A stretch of 45,995 nucleotides of DNA from an uncultured Alphaproteobacteria bacterium (GTDB taxonomy: Bacteria; Pseudomonadota; Alphaproteobacteria; HIMB59; GCA-002718135), in NCBI GenBank assembly GCA_902628835.1, contig CACOPD010000001.1:361347-407341 (forward strand), given 5' to 3'. Position numbers and translations under genes: made by a program. The notes below the pieces were generated by a model. That model searched no databases. It had not been told where the DNA came from and saw only the letters and a program-made list of their open reading frames with translations. Of this stretch, positions 42,986-45,995 are shown in pieces. Every line of letters begins with the position of its first letter. The first letter of the stretch is position 1.

Positions 42986-44524
42986 TTATTCCTTATTTTG
43001 TTCATCAGACCAGAAACTTCTTGCTTCCATTATCATGTTGTTGACTATTTCCTCATCAAGATCCAGCTCTTTTAAAATACCTTCTTCTTTATCTATAAGT
43101 TCAAAAGTAGCTAAATCAGCAAAATCATTGACGTTTAATATATTGGATTTTACAAGTTTTGCCAAAATAGTATTGTTCATGCCTTGCAAATTTTTTAATT
43201 TCTCATCTTTTATGTTCTCTTCTATTAATTTTTTATCAGATTCTTCTTTATCTTTTACAAAACTTTTAGATCTATCAATTATTTCTTGAGCTAAAGAAGC
43301 GTCGAAGCCTTCTATTTTTTCTAAATTTTCTAAAGTTTCTACAGCTATAGATTCAACAGTGGTGTAACCGTCAGTAACAAGTAACTGAGCTATAACGTCT
43401 TCAACATCAAGAGTTTCAGCTAATAAAATACTTTTTTCTTTGAATTCTTCTTGTCTTCTTTCCGATTCTTCATCTTCAGTTAAAATATCTATTTCTAAAC
43501 TAGTTAAATTTGAAGCTAATTTAACATTTTGACCTTTTCTTCCAATTGCTAGACTTAGTTGATCATCAGGTATTACAACCTCGACTTTATTTTTTTCTTC
43601 ATATAAGAAAATTTTACTTACTTCTGCGGGAGCAAGTGCATTTGCTAAGAAAGTAGCTTGGTTATCTGACCATGTAACAATGTCTATTTTTTCTCCTTGC
43701 AATTCATTTACAACAGCTTGTACTCTTGAACCTCTCATTCCAACGCAGGCACCTACTGGATCTATCGTAGAGTCTTCTGTAAAAACACTAATCTTAGCTC
43801 TTGAACCTGGGTCCCTTGCAACACTTTTAACAACAATGACCCCTTCATATATTTCAGGTACTTCTTGAAAAAATAGTTTTGATAAGAATTGAGGATGAGT
43901 TCTTGATAAAAAAACTTGATATCCTTTTACATCATTTTTTACTTCATATATGTAAGCTCTAACCCTATCTCCATTCTTAAATGTTTCTCTTGGAATAAGT
44001 TCTTCTCTTTTTATTATAGCTTCACTTTTACCTAGATCTATAATTAGATTTCCAAATTCAGTTCTTTTAACTATACCGATTGCTATTTCACCAACTTTAT
44101 CTTTATATTCTTCATATTGATTAGATTTATCAGCCTCTCTTACTTTTTGAATAATGACACCTTTAGCATTTTGTGCAGCAACTCTTCCTAATTCAATAGG
44201 CGGTAATTCTTTTATAATGAATTCTCCTAAATTTATGTCTGGATTAATTTTTTTTGCATCCTCTAAAATAATTTGTCTAGGTTGAAACTCTTCATCGATG
44301 ACTTCAACTACTTCAAGGTATGAATTTAACTTGATATCACCTGTGGTTCTATCTATAGAAATCCTTATATCAATTTCTTGTCCATATTTTACTCTTGCGG
44401 ATTTTTCTAATGCTTGTTCCATTGCTGAGAAAACCGCATCTGAATCAATATTTTTTTCTTGTGCTACATTAGATGCTACTTGAAGCATATCTTCTCTAAT
44501 TACGTTATATTTTTTTTTAGCCAT
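42986..44524 (-). CDS. nusA: Transcription termination/antitermination factor NusA
   Basis: The 512-residue protein has the N-terminal RNA-polymerase-binding domain, an S1 domain, two KH domains (RDPGSRAKISVF, CVGMRGSRVQAV, LAIGRKGQNVKLA) and acidic helix-hairpin-helix repeats at the C-terminus. It modulates pausing, hairpin-dependent termination and antitermination. rimP, the usual partner upstream, is absent; the 72 bp before nusA hold a promoter candidate and a terminator-like hairpin. The U-tract ends only 6 nt from the ATG, leaving no Shine-Dalgarno sequence. Confidence 0.97.
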   Translation of the reverse strand: MAKKKYNVIREDMLQVASNVAQEKNIDSDAVFSAMEQALEKSARVKYGQEIDIRISIDRTTGDIKLNSYLEVVEVIDEEFQPRQIILEDAKKINPDINLGEFIIKELPPIELGRVAAQNAKGVIIQKVREADKSNQYEEYKDKVGEIAIGIVKRTEFGNLIIDLGKSEAIIKREELIPRETFKNGDRVRAYIYEVKNDVKGYQVFLSRTHPQFLSKLFFQEVPEIYEGVIVVKSVARDPGSRAKISVFTEDSTIDPVGACVGMRGSRVQAVVNELQGEKIDIVTWSDNQATFLANALAPAEVSKIFLYEEKNKVEVVIPDDQLSLAIGRKGQNVKLASNLTSLEIDILTEDEESERRQEEFKEKSILLAETLDVEDVIAQLLVTDGYTTVESIAVETLENLEKIEGFDASLAQEIIDRSKSFVKDKEESDKKLIEENIKDEKLKNLQGMNNTILAKLVKSNILNVNDFADLATFELIDKEEGILKELDLDEEIVNNMIMEARSFWSDEQNKE

Positions 44525-44530
44525 ATTTAT

Positions 44531-44555
44531 AAAAAAAAGGTGGGATAACCCACCT
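44531..44555 (-). terminator. Intrinsic terminator-like hairpin in the trmB-nusA gap
   Basis: On the minus strand AGGTGGG pairs with CCCACCT around a 4-nt loop (stem 44538-44555) and is followed by eight U residues (44531-44538). This is the clearest Rho-independent terminator signal in the window. It may end the lnt-trmB transcript. Because the U-tract is only 6 nt before the nusA ATG, it must also lie in the nusA leader unless nusA is transcribed leaderless. Confidence 0.8.
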
Positions 44556-44566
44556 AATTAATAATG

Positions 44567-44594
44567 CGTATATTAATATTTTACGTAATTTCAA
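44567..44594 (-). promoter_or_regulatory. Candidate nusA promoter upstream of the hairpin
   Basis: On the minus strand TTGAAA (44589-44594) is separated by 16 bp from TATACG (44567-44572). Transcription would begin near 44560, so the hairpin would be the first structure in the RNA and the whole leader would be about 35 nt. At this base composition such hexamers occur by chance, so support is moderate. Confidence 0.4.
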
Positions 44595-44596
44595 GC

Positions 44597-45253
44597 TTAT
44601 AATTTTCTCAAAATGAATAAAGATGGTTTTCTTTGAGAATTAATTGCTTTTTTATAATATTTTGTCTCAATATCGAAATAATCTTTTATATGTAAATTCA
44701 TTTCATATTGGTTCAACCAGAGAAAATAGTCCTTACAATTGTAAATAGAACTTAAAATAAATCTTATATAAATTATTGAATCAGTAGCTATATATATCTC
44801 ACTATTTTCTTTTAAAATTTTATGGAGTTTTATCAAAAAATCACAAGTTATCAATCTTCGCTTAGCATGCCTATTTTTAGGCCATGGATCAGGAAAAAAA
44901 ATCCATACAAGTCTAAAATATTTTTCATTTGAACTTTCTAAAACATCATAAACATTTCCATTATACAAACGAATATTTTGTATCTTATTTTTTTCAATAT
45001 TTTTAAGTAAAGTTATATTACCATCAATGTATTTTTCACAAGATATAACAACTTTATCTGAAAATTTCCTTGCAAGAAATATACTGGTTTCACCATACCC
45101 GGTACCAATATCTAAAATATAATCTAGTTTTTCATCATAATTTTGAAGCTTATATTTATCAACTGCTTCATAATAGTTTTTCAAATTTATTTTTTTCTTG
45201 CTTCTTCCTCTTGTCCTTCCAAATAATCGATTTGTATAATTATTACTAAGCAT
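44597..45253 (-). CDS. trmB: tRNA (guanine-N7)-methyltransferase
   Basis: The 218-residue enzyme methylates G46 of tRNAs. It has SAM motif I LDIGTGYGETSIFLA and the TrmB hallmark FFPDPWPKNRHAKRRL, with the basic start RLFGRTRGRSKKK. It overlaps the lnt stop by 8 bp. In many relatives metK lies between lnt and trmB and rimP follows trmB; neither is present here. Confidence 0.97.
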   Translation of the reverse strand: MLSNNYTNRLFGRTRGRSKKKINLKNYYEAVDKYKLQNYDEKLDYILDIGTGYGETSIFLARKFSDKVVISCEKYIDGNITLLKNIEKNKIQNIRLYNGNVYDVLESSNEKYFRLVWIFFPDPWPKNRHAKRRLITCDFLIKLHKILKENSEIYIATDSIIYIRFILSSIYNCKDYFLWLNQYEMNLHIKDYFDIETKYYKKAINSQRKPSLFILRKL

Positions 45254-45995
45254 TTTTTCTTAGATAATAAAAAGTAATTGAAACGAATATAATAAAAAAA
45301 TATATTTTAAACATTAAATGGAAATTATAAAAATTCGTTTTTTCCTGGAATAATAATTCATGTTTAAATTTCTCAGTATTATTTAATTTAGTATTTTTTA
45401 ATATTTTTCCATTATTATCTATAACAGCAGATATTCCATTATTAGATACACGTATTACTGGTTTATTGAACTCTGCAGCTCTTATTCTAGTTAAATAAAA
45501 ATGCTGATAAGGTCCTAACAAATCACCAAACCAAAAATCATTTGTTATGTTTACAATAAAATTACTTTTGTAATTAATTTTATTTAAAAGTTTCCAATAA
45601 AAAACAATTTCATAACAGATTACAGGAATAAAACTTATCTCATTTGATAAATTAATTTTTCTCTCTATTTTACCCTCTGAATAATTATTTGGACCCACAA
45701 TACTTTCTAAAAAAGTTAGTTTATCTCTTAAAGGTAAGAATTCTCCAAATGGAACGAGTATTTTTTTATCAAAGTAAGATATATCTGTTGAAGTGATATT
45801 TATTAAACTGTTATAGTATTTATTATTCTCAAACCTAGTAGCTCCAATAATCAATATTTGATTTTTTTTTAAAGAATCTTTTAGGATATTTAATTCAAGA
45901 TCATTCAAAAGATAAGGGAAATTATTTTCACCAAAAATTAATAATTTTGCTGTACTTTCTTGAATATTACTAATTATTGTAGTTAGTTTTTTTTC
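45246..45995 (-). CDS. lnt: Apolipoprotein N-acyltransferase, C-terminal part (5' truncated by window edge)
   Basis: The frame is open to the window end, so the N-terminal membrane domain lies outside. Lnt adds the third acyl chain to lipoproteins at the inner membrane. The visible nitrilase domain holds the triad: Glu in FGENNFPY (codon 45927-45929), Lys in KKILVPFGEF (near 45765) and Cys in VICYEI (codon 45615-45617), followed by TNDFWFG. The family's WPE is FGE here. A C-terminal membrane helix (FFIIFVSITFYYL) ends the protein. Confidence 0.93.
   Translation of the reverse strand, partial: EKKLTTIISNIQESTAKLLIFGENNFPYLLNDLELNILKDSLKKNQILIIGATRFENNKYYNSLINITSTDISYFDKKILVPFGEFLPLRDKLTFLESIVGPNNYSEGKIERKINLSNEISFIPVICYEIVFYWKLLNKINYKSNFIVNITNDFWFGDLLGPYQHFYLTRIRAAEFNKPVIRVSNNGISAVIDNNGKILKNTKLNNTEKFKHELLFQEKTNFYNFHLMFKIYFFIIFVSITFYYLRKNA

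Overview
The window is about 46 kb of a very AT-rich, tightly packed bacterial chromosome with only housekeeping genes. There is no tRNA, rRNA, insertion sequence, prophage or CRISPR array. Gene order is alphaproteobacterial: tsaE-amgK-murU / trxA><folC-accD-trpA-trpB, chvI-chvG-ahcY, gyrB-recF-dnaN-dnaA-rpsT-mutM<>ubiE-coaBC, fabA-fabB-fabI, and lnt-trmB-nusA-infB-rbfA-truB-rpsO-pnp. Low GC, minimal spacers and several family members missing from otherwise conserved clusters point to a streamlined marine lineage such as SAR11 (Pelagibacterales) or a HIMB59-like group. The sequence alone does not decide between them.

Layout. 1-3511 (+): end of trpB, trpA, accD, folC. 3506-10817 (-): one compressed run read chvI, chvG, ahcY, metK, tsaE, amgK, murU, trxA, combining envelope-stress signalling, the SAM/SAH cycle, tRNA t6A synthesis, peptidoglycan-sugar recycling and thioredoxin. 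11106-15103 (+): nrdA, nrdB and a glutaredoxin, behind a likely NrdR-controlled promoter. 15100-17978 (-): polA and a tiny basic ORF resembling the ribosome-rescue factor ArfA. 18010-22042: a surface-glycan patch (orphan ABC ATPase, O-antigen ligase/polymerase, methyltransferase, glycosyltransferase). 22026-23779 (-): the RegB/RegA redox two-component pair. 23786-31144 (-): gyrB, recF, dnaN, dnaA, rpsT, mutM. 31146-36336 (+): ubiE, coaBC, a MoeB/ThiF-like E1 protein, and the unsaturated fatty-acid set fabA-fabB-fabI. 36333-45995 (-): a glycerophosphodiesterase, pnp, rpsO, truB, rbfA, infB, nusA, trmB and the end of lnt.

Themes. (1) Streamlining by internal deletion: addAB, hprK plus PTS genes, ubiB, dut, rimP and rnpM (ylxR) are absent from the positions they often hold in relatives, and metK sits beside ahcY rather than between lnt and trmB. 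(2) Extreme compaction: all four convergent gene pairs overlap at their stops (one pair depends on the ArfA-like ORF being real), and mutM and ubiE diverge from start codons separated by a single base. (3) Candidate regulation: a terminator-like hairpin and U-tract fill the whole nusA leader, an NrdR-box pair precedes nrdA, and a 9-bp inverted repeat precedes dnaA. I found no clearly new multi-gene system. The best leads are the ArfA-like micro-gene, the nusA leader hairpin and an Asp-to-Glu change at a metal-ligand position of NrdB.
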